A stretch of DNA of 36,425 nt from Gammaproteobacteria bacterium (GTDB taxonomy: Bacteria > Pseudomonadota > Gammaproteobacteria > SZUA-152). Below, one piece after another: positions 1 through 10,215 of the stretch. The notes below the pieces were generated by a model. That model did not search any database. It saw only the letters and a list, made by a program, of their open reading frames with translations, and was not told the DNA's origin. Every line of letters begins with the position of its first letter. The stretch's first letter is position 1. Where the stretch lies: NCBI GenBank assembly GCA_021647705.1, contig JAKIUF010000045.1, forward strand, positions 1 to 36,425, read 5' to 3'. Position numbers and translations under genes: made by a program.

Positions 1-907
<907 letters not shown>

Positions 908-1070
908 CATAGCTTGTGACTGCTTTGGTAGCAATCAAACCTTTTGCGATGAAGATGATCCAAACTCAGTTAATCCTCATGAATTTACTGACTTGGTGTC
1001 ACTTACATCAACAGTTTTTTGTACATCAAACCATCGGCGCAAGTGCCCACACAAATTACCTAATCTTATC

Positions 1071-1082
1071 TTGTTAAAGAGC
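1071..1082 (-). promoter_or_regulatory. rRNA leader boxA antitermination site
   Basis: On the minus strand this reads GCTCTTTAACAA, the canonical boxA core found in rRNA operon leaders and bound by NusB/NusE. It lies between the promoters and the 16S 5' end, about 165 nt upstream of the mature RNA, as expected for an rrn leader. Confidence 0.85.
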
Positions 1083-1220
1083 TACTTTGCTTGCCTTGAA
1101 GCAAAGACGGACAATGGTGACATCATCCTGCGTTGTCGTCAACTGACCGACAATTTGTTTCCTGCCATTTGGCCTGAAACTCTTGCTGAACAACCTTGGT
1201 TGCTCAACAGCGAGGCGCGC

Positions 1221-1248
1221 ATTCTACGTTAACCTCGCTTGGCGTCAA
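1221..1248 (-). promoter_or_regulatory. rrn promoter P2 (sigma-70)
   Basis: On the minus strand: -35 TTGACG (1243-1248), 16-bp spacer, -10 TAGAAT (1221-1226), then a GC-rich discriminator (GCGCGCC). An A-tract just upstream of the -35 (about 1249-1262) resembles an UP element. The 16-bp spacing and GC-rich discriminator are typical of growth-rate- and ppGpp-controlled rRNA promoters. Confidence 0.8.
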
Positions 1249-1334
1249 GCTTTTTTTTAATTCATTTCAAACCGGAGTTAAAAATGAATCTTGCCGCCGT
1301 TCTGCATCGCCAACCTCAGTCGAGCGAGGGGCGC

Positions 1335-1362
1335 ATTATACACACCGATTTCAGCGGGTCAA
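1335..1362 (-). promoter_or_regulatory. rrn promoter P1 (sigma-70)
   Basis: On the minus strand: -35 TTGACC (1357-1362), 16-bp spacer, perfect -10 TATAAT (1335-1340), followed by GCGCCCCTCGC as a GC-rich discriminator. It lies 114 bp upstream of the second promoter with the same architecture, giving the tandem P1/P2 layout usual for gammaproteobacterial rrn operons. Confidence 0.85.
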
Positions 1363-1505
1363 CACCATTCGCAACATTTCTTATCAGTCCGGCGGGGGAA
1401 TGCCCGGCCTGTGTTAAACTTCACCTTTTAGCTACTTAGCAATTTTAAAACCATGGTGCCCAGCGTGACTCACCATTTACCTCCAGGGAACCACCCGCAA
1501 ACCTC

Positions 1506-4500
1506 ATGACAACACCCACTCCTTCTAACGTAAGCACCCGCGTGCGCGAGATCCCCTATAACTATACTTCTTTCTCCGACCGCGAAATCATCATCCGCTT
1601 CCTCGGTCACGCACGCTGGGAAACATTAAACCGGCTACGGGGCAGTCGTCGCACCGGCCGCTCGGCACGCATGTTATTTGAAGTGCTGGGTGACTTATGG
1701 GTGGTCACCCGCAACCCTTTTATCCAGGATGACCTGTTACAAAACCCGAAACGCCGCGAATCACTGATACATGCTCTGCACCACCGCCTGAATCAGATCA
1801 TCGCCCGCGCCGAGAAAAACCCATTTGCGCTGGAGCTGGTAGACGCAACACAAACTGCCATTCGCAAATTTGAAGATGACTTCGCTGCAGAGCAGGCGCT
1901 GCGCCGCAAAGTCCTGCAAAAACTCTCTCGCATTACCCGCCGCGATAATATTGATTTCGGCGGTCTGGCCAAAGTCAGCCACGTCACCGACGCTTCTGAC
2001 TGGCGTGTTGAATACCCCTTTGTCGTACTGACCCCGGATACCGAGACACAAATGGCCAAAGTGGTAAAAGCCTGCGTGGAGCTGGGGCTGGGCATCATTC
2101 CTCGTGGTGGCGGCACCGGTTATACCGGCGGTGCCGTGCCATTAAAAACACGTTGCGCAGTAATTAACACTGAAAAACTGGAAGCACTCACTTCTGTCAA
2201 GCTACGCCATATTGAAGGCGTCGCAGACAAAGTTGCCACTATCCAGGTCGAAGCCGGTGTGGTGACACGACGTGTGTCAGAAGCCGCCGAAGCCAGCGGC
2301 TACGTGTTCGCGGTTGACCCCACGTCACAAGACGCTTCCTGCATCGGCGGCAATATCGCCATGAATGCTGGCGGTAAAAAAGCCGTGTTATGGGGGACCA
2401 CGCTGGACAATTTGCTCTCCTGGCGCATGGTCATGCCCGATGGCCACTGGCTGGAAGTGGAGCGCCTCAATCACAATCTCGGCAAGATTCATGAGCAGGC
2501 TGAAGCCACATTCCGCATCAATCACTTTGAAGCCGATGGTAAAACCCCCAAAGACAAACCGGAAACCCTGCATATCCCGGGTACGGAATTACGCAAACAG
2601 GGTTTGGGCAAAGATGTCACCAACAAGTTTCTCGGCGGTCTGCCCGGCGTGCAAAAAGAAGGTTGCGATGGCCTGATCACATCCGCCGTCTTCATTCTGC
2701 ACAAAATGCCACAGCACATCCGCACTGTGTGCTTGGAGTTTTTTGGTAATGACCTGCAACGCGCAGTACCCGCTATCGTCGAAACAAAAGATTATCTCGA
2801 TGCCTTGCCGGACGTAAAACTGGCAGGTATGGAGCACCTCGATGAACGCTATGTTCACGCTGTAAAATACAGTACCAAAGCACCGCGCCGCGAAATGCCA
2901 AAAATGATCTTGCTGATAGACATCGTTGGCAACGATGCTGATCAGGTCGCCGAGGCCGCCTCCACAGTGGTGCGCATGGCCAATGCCCGTGATGCAGAAG
3001 GTTTCATCGCCGTCAGCCCCGAAGCCCGTCACCGCTTTTGGTTAGACCGCGCCCGCACCGCCGCCATTGCCGCCCACACCAACGCCTTTAAAATCAACGA
3101 AGACGTGGTCATCCCGCTGGACCGGCTGGCGGACTACAACGAAGTCATCGAACGCATCAATATCGAATACTCCACGCGCAATAAATTACGCATGATTGAT
3201 GCCGTGCTCGAATACCTGGCCAGCGATATGCCTGAACATCAACAGGTCGCTGACTACGAGCCCGGCGATGCCCCTTGCGAAGAGATCGACACCATACTCA
3301 CTAACAAAAAAGCGGCGGCGCACGAGCATCTCTCCACCATAAAATCCCGCTGGACAACGGTGCTGGACAATCTCGACGACCCTGCCAAAAACCACCCGGA
3401 CATTTTTGCGGACCAGACACCACCACGCGACACACAAAGTCTATTCCGTTTGCTGCAACGTCGCGAACTGCGCATTTCTTATCGCAACGATATCGAACAA
3501 CCGCTTAAACAGATTTTCAATGGTCGTGAACTCTCCGCTGTGCGGGAAAAACTCGACGCCATCCATGGTGACATTCGCAACTCACGCCTGTTCGTCGCCA
3601 CCCACATGCATGCAGGCGATGGCAACGTACACACTAACATTCCCGTACACTCCAACGACTACCATATGCTGCACGAAGCAGAACATGTGGTAAAACGCAT
3701 CATGGAAACCGCACAAAAACTGGGCGGTGTTATTTCCGGCGAGCATGGTATCGGCATCACCAAAATGCAATTTCTGGATCAGGCCACCATTGCCGCTTTC
3801 GCAGACTATAAAAAATCCGTCGATCCCGAAGAACACTTCAACCCCGGAAAATTACTGGCCGGTTCAGGACTGGATAATGCCTACACGCCTTCGCTACGCC
3901 TGCTGCAACAAGAAGCACTCATCCTTGAAGCCAGCGAACTGGGCGCACTCAACGACGACATTAAAGACTGCGTACGCTGCGGAAAATGTAAACCCGTCTG
4001 CACCACTCACATCCCTCGCGCTAACTTGCTGTATTCACCGCGCAATAAAATTCTCGCCACCGGCCTGATTATCGAAGCCTTTTTATACGAAGAACAAACC
4101 CGGCGCGGCATCTCCCTGCGACACTTCGATGAAATGAACGACATTGCCGACCATTGCACCGTCTGCCATAAATGTCTTTCCCCCTGCCCGGTGGATATCG
4201 ATTTCGGTGACGTATCGGTTCGCATGCGCAGTCTGCTCAAATCCTTCGGCAAAAAACGCACCGGCATCAGCACTCGTGCCTCCATGGCCTATCTCAATGC
4301 CACCGATCCACGCACCATTAACCTGATGTACAAAATGCTCTTGCAATGGGGTTTCCGTGGCCAAAATCTGGCTTATCGCTGGGCGAAAAAACTTGGGCTG
4401 AACCGGAAAAAATCCCGTCCTGCCGCCACCACCGGCAAAATGACCACCACCACGCAAATTGTAAACTTCGTTAACAAACCCTTGCCCCGCAAGCTACCGC

Positions 4501-5378
4501 CGAAAACGATGCGCCAACTCCTGTCACTGGAAGACGCCAAAAATGTCCCCATCCTGCGCGACCCCAAAAAGGTCAACGAGCAAAGTGATGCCGTATTTTA
4601 TTTTCCCGGCTGCGGATCAGAACGCCTGTTCAGCCAGATCGGCATGGCCACACTCGCCATGCTGCACAACATCGGCACACAAACCGTATTGCCCCCCGGC
4701 TACCTGTGTTGCGGTTACCCGCAAACCTCCGGTGGTGATGCCAAAAAAGGTCAGCAGATATCAGTGAACAATCAGGTATTGTTTCACCGCATGGCCAACA
4801 CACTGAACTATATGGACATCAAAACCGTCATCGTCTCCTGCGGCACCTGCATGGACCAACTGCAAAAATATCAGTTCCAACAAATATTTCCCGGCTGCCG
4901 ACTGCTGGACATTCACGAATACCTGATGGAAAAAAATGTGATTCTGGACAATAGCAGTGGCACACAATACCTGTACCACGACCCCTGCCACAGCCCGATG
5001 AAAACTTACGCGCCCATCAATGTTGCCTCCACACTGATGGGCTCGGATGTCGTATCCTCAGATCGCTGTTGCGGCGAAGCAGGCACTTTTGCCGTATCAC
5101 GCCCTGATATCGCCACCCAGATACGTTTCCGCAAACAGGAAGAATTACACAACGGCATCAAACAACTCACCGGCACAGACAAAGTAAAAGCCGGTAATGT
5201 CAAAATACTCACTTCCTGCCCCGCCTGTCAGCAAGGTTTATCGCGTTACGCCGATGACACAGGACTGGAAACCGACTACATCGTCGTCGAACTCGCCAAA
5301 GGCTTGTTGGGCGAAGACTGGCAGCAACAATTTATTGCCAACATTAACCAAGGCGGCATTGAGCAGGTGTTGCTGTGA
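1506..5378 (+). CDS. DUF3683-type FAD-linked dehydrogenase fused to 4Fe-4S and CCG domains (D-lactate/glycolate oxidase family)
   Basis: A 1290-aa multidomain oxidoreductase. An N-terminal DUF3683-like segment (about 1-140, [10 protein letters not shown] motif) precedes an FAD-binding PCMH domain with [15 protein letters not shown] near residue 199. A FAD-oxidase C-terminal domain ends with GEHGIG near 745. A dicluster ferredoxin region follows ([11 protein letters not shown] near 822, [12 protein letters not shown] near 884). Two cysteine-rich CCG-type repeats close the protein (CCGYP near 1068, SCGTC near 1111, HDPCH near 1158, CCGEAG near 1188). It therefore combines what GlcD and GlcF, or Dld and an Fe-S partner, do as separate chains. 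Oxidation of a 2-hydroxyacid with electron transfer through Fe-S centres is the expected role; the substrate cannot be read from the sequence. The start lacks a well-spaced Shine-Dalgarno (CAGGG is about 18 nt upstream), so translation might begin slightly downstream. It overlaps the next gene. Confidence 0.9.
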   Translation: MTTPTPSNVSTRVREIPYNYTSFSDREIIIRFLGHARWETLNRLRGSRRTGRSARMLFEVLGDLWVVTRNPFIQDDLLQNPKRRESLIHALHHRLNQIIARAEKNPFALELVDATQTAIRKFEDDFAAEQALRRKVLQKLSRITRRDNIDFGGLAKVSHVTDASDWRVEYPFVVLTPDTETQMAKVVKACVELGLGIIPRGGGTGYTGGAVPLKTRCAVINTEKLEALTSVKLRHIEGVADKVATIQVEAGVVTRRVSEAAEASGYVFAVDPTSQDASCIGGNIAMNAGGKKAVLWGTTLDNLLSWRMVMPDGHWLEVERLNHNLGKIHEQAEATFRINHFEADGKTPKDKPETLHIPGTELRKQGLGKDVTNKFLGGLPGVQKEGCDGLITSAVFILHKMPQHIRTVCLEFFGNDLQRAVPAIVETKDYLDALPDVKLAGMEHLDERYVHAVKYSTKAPRREMPKMILLIDIVGNDADQVAEAASTVVRMANARDAEGFIAVSPEARHRFWLDRARTAAIAAHTNAFKINEDVVIPLDRLADYNEVIERINIEYSTRNKLRMIDAVLEYLASDMPEHQQVADYEPGDAPCEEIDTILTNKKAAAHEHLSTIKSRWTTVLDNLDDPAKNHPDIFADQTPPRDTQSLFRLLQRRELRISYRNDIEQPLKQIFNGRELSAVREKLDAIHGDIRNSRLFVATHMHAGDGNVHTNIPVHSNDYHMLHEAEHVVKRIMETAQKLGGVISGEHGIGITKMQFLDQATIAAFADYKKSVDPEEHFNPGKLLAGSGLDNAYTPSLRLLQQEALILEASELGALNDDIKDCVRCGKCKPVCTTHIPRANLLYSPRNKILATGLIIEAFLYEEQTRRGISLRHFDEMNDIADHCTVCHKCLSPCPVDIDFGDVSVRMRSLLKSFGKKRTGISTRASMAYLNATDPRTINLMYKMLLQWGFRGQNLAYRWAKKLGLNRKKSRPAATTGKMTTTTQIVNFVNKPLPRKLPPKTMRQLLSLEDAKNVPILRDPKKVNEQSDAVFYFPGCGSERLFSQIGMATLAMLHNIGTQTVLPPGYLCCGYPQTSGGDAKKGQQISVNNQVLFHRMANTLNYMDIKTVIVSCGTCMDQLQKYQFQQIFPGCRLLDIHEYLMEKNVILDNSSGTQYLYHDPCHSPMKTYAPINVASTLMGSDVVSSDRCCGEAGTFAVSRPDIATQIRFRKQEELHNGIKQLTGTDKVKAGNVKILTSCPACQQGLSRYADDTGLETDYIVVELAKGLLGEDWQQQFIANINQGGIEQVLL

Positions 5379-5914
5379 AGAATGTGAAGAAAAATGTGAA
5401 GAAAAAAATGCCCTTTATTGGCGAGCCCACCAGTGACGCCGACGACGAAAAAAGCAAATCCCAACTCAAACGGGAAATGCATGCGCTGCAAGAGCTGGGT
5501 AAAGAGCTGGTCAACCTCCCTAAAGAACAGTTTGCCAACATCAAACTGCCTGAAGCATTGTATGACGCCATTGCCGAAGCACGACACATTCATCAACACG
5601 GCGCACTCAAACGCCAACTGCAATACATTGGCAAACGCATGCGCTCCGAAAATGCCGAAGAAATTCGTGAACAACTGGACACCCTCACTGGACAATCCAA
5701 ACAGGCCGTTGCCACCCTGCACCATATTGAGCGCTGGCGCGACCGGCTACTGGAAGACGGCGATACTGCACTGGCTGAACTGGTGGCAGAATTTGCAAAT
5801 GCGGACCGGCAATATCTGCGACAACTGGTGCGTAATGCGAAAAAAGAAGCCTTGGGAAACAAGCCGCCGAAATCGGCGCGAGCATTGTTTAAACACTTGC
5901 GGGAATTAATGTAA
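5375..5914 (+). CDS. darP: Dual-action ribosomal maturation protein DarP (YjgA/DUF615)
   Basis: A 179-aa protein matching the DUF615/YjgA family: the central [10 protein letters not shown], the [14 protein letters not shown] segment and the C-terminal [20 protein letters not shown] block closely follow E. coli DarP, a 50S-subunit biogenesis factor of about 183 aa. The family is mostly helical and highly charged, as here. The GTG start overlaps the TGA of the preceding dehydrogenase by 3 nt. An alternative ATG at 5408 would give a 168-aa protein and is equally credible, because the intervening 33 nt are three imperfect copies of GTGAAGAAAAAT encoding only a Lys/Asn/Val tail. The family call is secure; the exact start is not. 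Confidence 0.92.
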   Translation: MKNVKKNVKKKMPFIGEPTSDADDEKSKSQLKREMHALQELGKELVNLPKEQFANIKLPEALYDAIAEARHIHQHGALKRQLQYIGKRMRSENAEEIREQLDTLTGQSKQAVATLHHIERWRDRLLEDGDTALAELVAEFANADRQYLRQLVRNAKKEALGNKPPKSARALFKHLRELM

Positions 5915-6074
5915 ATTAAGGGCTAAATCATTCTGTTAGCACGTCATCACCGGTTACCAAAAACACCGTCGTTCCGGCACATTTCTAGCCGGATTCCAGT
6001 GATTCCCCCCCGAACAAGCATTCCAGTACAGTGGGAAGTTATGTTGCAGTGGCACTAACCAGTGACGTGTTATA

Positions 6075-6132
6075 AACGCAGAGGTCGCAGAGGCGCAAAG
6101 GACGCAGAGAAAAACACTGTATCCTCTGCGTT
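6075..6132. repeat. Degenerate CGCAGAG repeat with inverted arms in a 397-bp intergenic stretch
   Basis: Within the gene-poor stretch 5915-6311, AACGCAGAGG (6075-6084) is repeated as CGCAGAGG and CGCAGAG variants and is closed by CCTCTGCGTT (6123-6132), an exact inverted copy. This looks like the small 'cgcagaggcgcagag' intergenic elements scattered in many proteobacterial genomes. I see no gene and no clear terminator elsewhere in 5915-6311. Confidence 0.55.
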
Positions 6133-6311
6133 AAGGCCTGATGGCTTTTTAAAAACCGCGTGTTTTTAGCGCTAACTACCTGGGCGACTGAAAAAATACC
6201 ATCGCCATCAAAGAATGCCTTAATACAGAGAATCAATTTAAACAGGTGGCATTCATTAATCGTGACTAGCTAGCAATTCACATTTAATAAAAAGAAATGC
6301 TAGGCAGTGAT

Positions 6312-6455
6312 ATGTACAACGTACAAATAAAAATTGAAGCCGACCATAAAACCGACCAAAATAGTCGCACAAATACCACATTGTCATATGGCAGCGATCA
6401 TGATGATATGGTGGCCCTATTACAACAATCATCCACCTCTTACCCCAAGGATTAA
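6312..6455 (+). CDS. Small hypothetical protein (47 aa), first gene of a three-gene cluster
   Basis: ATG at 6312 opens a 47-residue frame (begins MYNVQIKIEADHKTD, ends LLQQSSTSYPKD) that stops only 2 nt before the next start. An AGG lies about 8 nt upstream of the ATG. The peptide is acidic and polar, with no signal sequence, membrane segment or motif I recognise. Support comes from its tight packing with the following two genes. It might instead be the tail end of a degraded larger gene. Function unknown. Confidence 0.4.
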   Translation: MYNVQIKIEADHKTDQNSRTNTTLSYGSDHDDMVALLQQSSTSYPKD

Positions 6456-6457
6456 AC

Positions 6458-6820
6458 ATGACCTATAAAATCACGATAAAAAGATCCACTGAAGATGGCG
6501 ACTTAACATTTAGCGCGCCTGGGAAAAGCATTACCACAAAATGTTACTGGAACTTACATAAGAAAATACCATCCGGAACTTATATGAGCTGTTCTGCTAC
6601 CACAATGGCAAGAAAGAAAAATTCAAAAGGAACCCCCAGAGAAGCTATATTTTTACCCAATGTTTCCGGATTTTCGGGTATTTTTATACATATGGGAAAA
6701 CCACCTTACCAAAAATGGTCTGATGGATGCATTGTTATTGAAGAAAGCAAGATGATTGAAATATACAATGCCATTTCTCCGAAAGACGGCCATAACGTAA
6801 TCGTTGTAATCGATGATTAA
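6458..6820 (+). CDS. YkuD/DUF5675-like L,D-transpeptidase-fold protein
   Basis: A 120-aa protein with the landmarks of small YkuD/DUF5675-type domains: IPSGTY near residue 37, then IFIHMG followed by SDGCIVI (about 75-96), giving a His and a Cys separated by 12 residues. In L,D-transpeptidases the HG...S-x-G-C block carries the catalytic Cys and His. There is no signal peptide, so the protein would need a dedicated export route to reach peptidoglycan. AAGG is well placed before the ATG. It is followed with an 8-nt overlap by a lipoprotein gene, a layout seen for cell-wall-targeting effector/immunity pairs. Family call by motif only; activity and the effector idea are inference. Confidence 0.55.
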   Translation: MTYKITIKRSTEDGDLTFSAPGKSITTKCYWNLHKKIPSGTYMSCSATTMARKKNSKGTPREAIFLPNVSGFSGIFIHMGKPPYQKWSDGCIVIEESKMIEIYNAISPKDGHNVIVVIDD

Positions 6821-7394
6821 TATTATGAAAAACCTACCCCTATACAGCTTTATCTTTTTATTATCTGCATGCTCAAACATCAATGCATCAGAAAACACCG
6901 ATACCGGAGAGGGTGATTTTGACATTCTTCTATCAAACCTTTTAAACGTAAACCAACACCGGCACACCTACATTGACGAACAAGGAAACAAGCAGGCAAA
7001 CTCACTTGGACGCTTTAAAGAACTGGAACGGGTTTATATAAAAAACATTGAGCCCGACCTTAAGGGGGATGAATTCAGCCTCAAACGACTGAAAACGGTT
7101 ATGTTTTTCTCATTTTATGCTGATGAAAAAAAATCTGCGGCATTTCAGGAATATCTGGCGACTGACTTAATGCCGATATATACCCACAACCAGATATCAT
7201 TCATGAAAACATTAAAAGAACTTCCTTTTCTTATTCCATCAAATTGTGACCGGCTAAATGCATTTTTTGGTTTTGAAGGAAAAAACGACAACAAAAAACA
7301 GGGATTTATTGAAAAAAATCAAAACATATTCACGAAACACTTAACTAATGAGCAAGCTAAATTGTGCATCAGTCAATTTGGCAATCAGCCATAA
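6813..7394 (+). CDS. Predicted lipoprotein of unknown function
   Basis: A 193-aa protein (181 aa if the ATG at 6825 is used) starting with a short charged n-region, a hydrophobic stretch and a lipobox-like LLSAC, so it is probably a periplasm-facing lipoprotein. The remainder is soluble, helical and charged, with Cys residues in PSNCDR and KLCISQF that could form a disulfide. I recognise no family. It overlaps the upstream YkuD-like gene by 8 nt, suggesting translational coupling. A membrane-anchored periplasmic partner or immunity protein for that gene product fits the layout, but nothing in its sequence proves it. Confidence 0.6.
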   Translation: MINIMKNLPLYSFIFLLSACSNINASENTDTGEGDFDILLSNLLNVNQHRHTYIDEQGNKQANSLGRFKELERVYIKNIEPDLKGDEFSLKRLKTVMFFSFYADEKKSAAFQEYLATDLMPIYTHNQISFMKTLKELPFLIPSNCDRLNAFFGFEGKNDNKKQGFIEKNQNIFTKHLTNEQAKLCISQFGNQP

Positions 7395-7460
7395 CAATCA
7401 CGAACCAAAGTGGTTACATGCTAAATATTTTTCGCTTTTTCTCATAATGACACACAGACT

Positions 7461-7535
7461 GTAGGGTAAACATATTTTTTGTCCGCGCGGGTATGGTATC
7501 TCACCGCGTGGGCACAAACTGCGTGCCCACCCTAC
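7461..7535. repeat. REP-like palindromic element with GTAGGGT ends
   Basis: Ends are GTAGGGT (7461-7467) and its inverted copy ACCCTAC (7529-7535). An internal perfect hairpin, GTGGGCAC (7508-7515) against GTGCCCAC (7523-7530), has a 7-nt loop. It belongs to the same family as the copy near 15253-15281. The rest of 7395-7699 holds no gene that I can support. Confidence 0.6.
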
Positions 7536-7699
7536 CTCTAATGTTGCCACACCCCTCGTAGAACCATGCTGGCGCTATTTACGCATACGGCTCTTCGACA
7601 ATACATCCACCATTATTTTGATGATGTATGCAAAAACAAGCGCCATAAACTCAAATGCGCTTACGTGACGAAAAACCTTTGAATGCAAATGGTTATAAA

Positions 7700-7990
7700 A
7701 TGAGGTATATTTTTAATCTAAAAAACTTACCGGAAAAATTAATACTCATCGGTTTTTGGTCGCTTGCATGGATAGTATTTTGGTCCACGTATATAGAATA
7801 TCTACCACAACACACACATAATCCGCTTATGGGAATGTTTGCACCGATTATGGTGGTATTCGTACCCTTTGGCGGCATCCCAACTTTAGACGACCTATAT
7901 TTATACATTATCCCTGCAATAATTTATTGGGGAATAGTCGCGCTTGTTTTTTGTATGCTAAGAAATAAAATAAACTACGGGAAAAAATAA
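7700..7990 (+). CDS. Small integral membrane protein, hypothetical
   Basis: A frame of 96 aa from the ATG at 7700 (111 aa if the ATG at 7655 is used). It shows two or three hydrophobic spans: KLILIGFWSLAWIVFWS near the N-terminus, a middle stretch around MGMFAPIMVVFVPFGG, and a C-terminal IIPAIIYWGIVALVFCML followed by a basic tail. No catalytic motif or known family is apparent. No good Shine-Dalgarno precedes either start. It stands alone in AT-rich DNA between a palindromic repeat and a convergent secreted protein. Confidence 0.4.
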   Translation: MRYIFNLKNLPEKLILIGFWSLAWIVFWSTYIEYLPQHTHNPLMGMFAPIMVVFVPFGGIPTLDDLYLYIIPAIIYWGIVALVFCMLRNKINYGKK

Positions 7991-8095
7991 CCCGACAGCT
8001 AATGCTTTTGCGATAATACGAACAACGAGGTCACTGCTTAACATTTCCCCAGCAAAAAAATTAATGAGGAATTTATCTGATCAAGAGCCAGTCGA

Positions 8096-8590
8096 TTAAA
8101 GCCCCTTCTCATTAATAACTATTAAGTCACCTTTAATTACAGCGTCAAAAAGTCGGTTGGCTGCCCAATCTTTAGTAACCAGATAACTGCTGCTACCAAC
8201 TTTGTCAGTTGTAGATACCACACTGTTTTGTAAATCAATGAGTTGTCCACTACTGGGGTAACGAACACCTAACCAGCTTTCTTCATCAAGCCCACCTAGC
8301 GACATAACCCAGAGCAGCTTCATTTCTGGCCAAAACATGTAAGTAAATGCCTTACCTTTGGTATATTTGGCGACATAAAAGTGCTGAGGCCCATTAGCAT
8401 CGGGATTCCGTTCTTTCACAATATGAGACAACGTCAGCTTAAATGATTTAAAGCCTGGAGAATCTACTATAGAAATGAGAGATGTTGCATTATTGTTGTT
8501 TTGAGCTTTGGGATTAGCATTGATTGTGGTGCATACAACGGCAAAAAAAATTATGACTACGGGTAAAATGAGTTTTTTTATCTTGTACAA
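8096..8590 (-). CDS. Secreted hypothetical protein
   Basis: A 164-aa product with a classical signal peptide: MYKIKKLI, a hydrophobic core, and a probable cleavage after an INANP-type region near residue 26. The mature part has alternating strand-like segments (HFYVAKYTKGKAFTYMFWP, LWVMSLGGLDEESWLG) suggesting a small beta-rich periplasmic protein. No family is recognised. It stands alone, convergent with the small membrane protein upstream. Confidence 0.55.
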   Translation of the reverse strand: MYKIKKLILPVVIIFFAVVCTTINANPKAQNNNNATSLISIVDSPGFKSFKLTLSHIVKERNPDANGPQHFYVAKYTKGKAFTYMFWPEMKLLWVMSLGGLDEESWLGVRYPSSGQLIDLQNSVVSTTDKVGSSSYLVTKDWAANRLFDAVIKGDLIVINEKGL

Positions 8591-8792
8591 ACTTATACCG
8601 ATTTCCTTATAGCACGTTAAAACAACCTAGAGAAAAATCATTTCCACCATACTAACAACCAATGGAACACAATTTTCAGTTTCGTATTTCTACCACAAAA
8701 ATGGCGAAGAATGACAATAAAATGTTTTTCTCTGCGTTGGTTGCAAAGCGCTAAACCCAAATCCCCGTTTTCAGATACCCAAAACCGCCCTT

Positions 8793-10052
8793 TCAGACTT
8801 TGAACTGCCTGACAATCCCCGACAAATGCCCTGCCAGTTCATTGAGTTCGTTGCTGGCTGAGGCCGTTTGTTGCGCACCCGCGGCAGTTTGTTCGGTGAT
8901 GTCGCTGATGTTAACCACCGACTGATTAATGTTTTCCGCTACCGCATTCTGCTCTTCAGCAGCGGTGGCGATTTGCACATTCATTTGATTGATCACCGTA
9001 ACGGCCTCGGAAATCGCTTGCAAAGACGCACCCGCCTGCACGGCCTGTTCCACGGTGGCATCGGCATCTTTTTTGCTTTTGTTCATCACTTTTACCGCTT
9101 CCTGCGAACCGGCTTGCAGGCGTTCGATCATGGTCTGGATTTCCGAGGTGGATTCCTGGGTCCGGGAAGCCAGGGTACGCACTTCGTCGGCAACTACGGC
9201 AAACCCTCGCCCCTGTTCACCTGCACGCGCCGCTTCAATCGCGGCGTTCAGTGCTAGCAAGTTGGTTTGTTCGGCAATACCCCGAATCACGTCCAGCACA
9301 CCACCGATGGCTTCGCTGTCAGCTTCCAGGCGATTAATCACTTCTCCTGCGCGTTCCACTTCCCCGGCCAGACTATCAATGGCATCGATGGTTTTACCCA
9401 CCACAGTACGTCCTTCACTGGAGGCATTCTCAGCATTTTGTGCTGCTTCGGCTGCTTCTGTGGTATTGCGTGCGACTTCCTGACCCGTGGCCGCCAGTTC
9501 ATTCACCGCTGCGACTACGGCATCCGTTTGATGCTGTTGACGATCAGCCCCTTGGCTGGTTTCTTCGGTAACGACAGTCAGACGGTCTACCGAATGGGTT
9601 AATCGTTCTGTGTGCCCCATAATTTCCCGGATAATATTATGTACCATGCTGGCAAACTGATTGAAACCGCTGGATAATTTACCGATTTCATCGTTGCTGG
9701 AATCATCCAGCCGTCGGGTCAGGTCACCCTCACCTCCCACAATATCAGTCATCACATCCAGGGCGGCCTGCAAAGGAGTAAGGATCATCTTCAAGATCCC
9801 CCAGGCAATGATCAACCCTAACACCAGGCCAAAAACCAACATCGAACTGAGCAATACCTCGGTGGCATTCATCTGCGCAATTAACCCATTGAGCGCCTCT
9901 GGTTGAATCTCACCCGCCATATTCGTCAAGTCGTTTTGCAACGTGGACAGGCTCATTAAAGCGCTCAGCGAAATCGCCACAATAATCAGCTGCATCAGGC
10001 CAAAACCGGCCGTAACTTTCACTTTGATCGATAGGTTTTTGAAAAAATACAC
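8793..10052 (-). CDS. Methyl-accepting chemotaxis protein with minimal periplasmic region
   Basis: A 419-aa receptor. TM1 spans about residues 12-33 and TM2 about 67-92, leaving only about 35 residues outside the membrane, so the usual ligand-binding domain is absent. A HAMP-like region follows (about 92-145, with [10 protein letters not shown] and DEIGKL). The cytoplasmic signalling domain contains the highly conserved hairpin tip ([20 protein letters not shown], then [12 protein letters not shown]), which contacts CheA and CheW. There is no C-terminal NWETF-type tether. The start is a GTG preceded by GGGGA. No che genes are nearby. Such short receptors may sense membrane or intracellular state, but this is inference. 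Confidence 0.93.
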   Translation of the reverse strand: MYFFKNLSIKVKVTAGFGLMQLIIVAISLSALMSLSTLQNDLTNMAGEIQPEALNGLIAQMNATEVLLSSMLVFGLVLGLIIAWGILKMILTPLQAALDVMTDIVGGEGDLTRRLDDSSNDEIGKLSSGFNQFASMVHNIIREIMGHTERLTHSVDRLTVVTEETSQGADRQQHQTDAVVAAVNELAATGQEVARNTTEAAEAAQNAENASSEGRTVVGKTIDAIDSLAGEVERAGEVINRLEADSEAIGGVLDVIRGIAEQTNLLALNAAIEAARAGEQGRGFAVVADEVRTLASRTQESTSEIQTMIERLQAGSQEAVKVMNKSKKDADATVEQAVQAGASLQAISEAVTVINQMNVQIATAAEEQNAVAENINQSVVNISDITEQTAAGAQQTASASNELNELAGHLSGIVRQFKV

Positions 10053-10176
10053 ATTTTTCCCCAGGAATTATGGCCGTTCATACTCAGCCGTTGTGAGGAC
10101 ATAAGCCTCTGTTACCGATGCATCGGCAGGGGAAAAAATAAACTTTAGAGGTTTGGTGGTGAACTTCCAGAAATAA

Positions 10177-10201
10177 TGGACCAGAGAAAATCTCTGGTCC
10201 A
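10177..10201 (-). terminator. Hairpin terminator after purC
   Basis: TGGACCAGAGA and TCTCTGGTCCA form a perfect 11-bp stem with a 3-nt loop, ending 15 nt downstream of the purC stop codon. On the minus strand it is followed by TTATTT. Strong candidate for an intrinsic terminator separating purC from the chemotaxis receptor. Confidence 0.8.
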
Positions 10202-10215
10202 GAGGTACTATTTTT

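Noticed and set aside
6075-6132. CRISPR-like array from the CGCAGAG repeats
   Set aside because: The units are too short and irregular, with no spacers and no cas genes.
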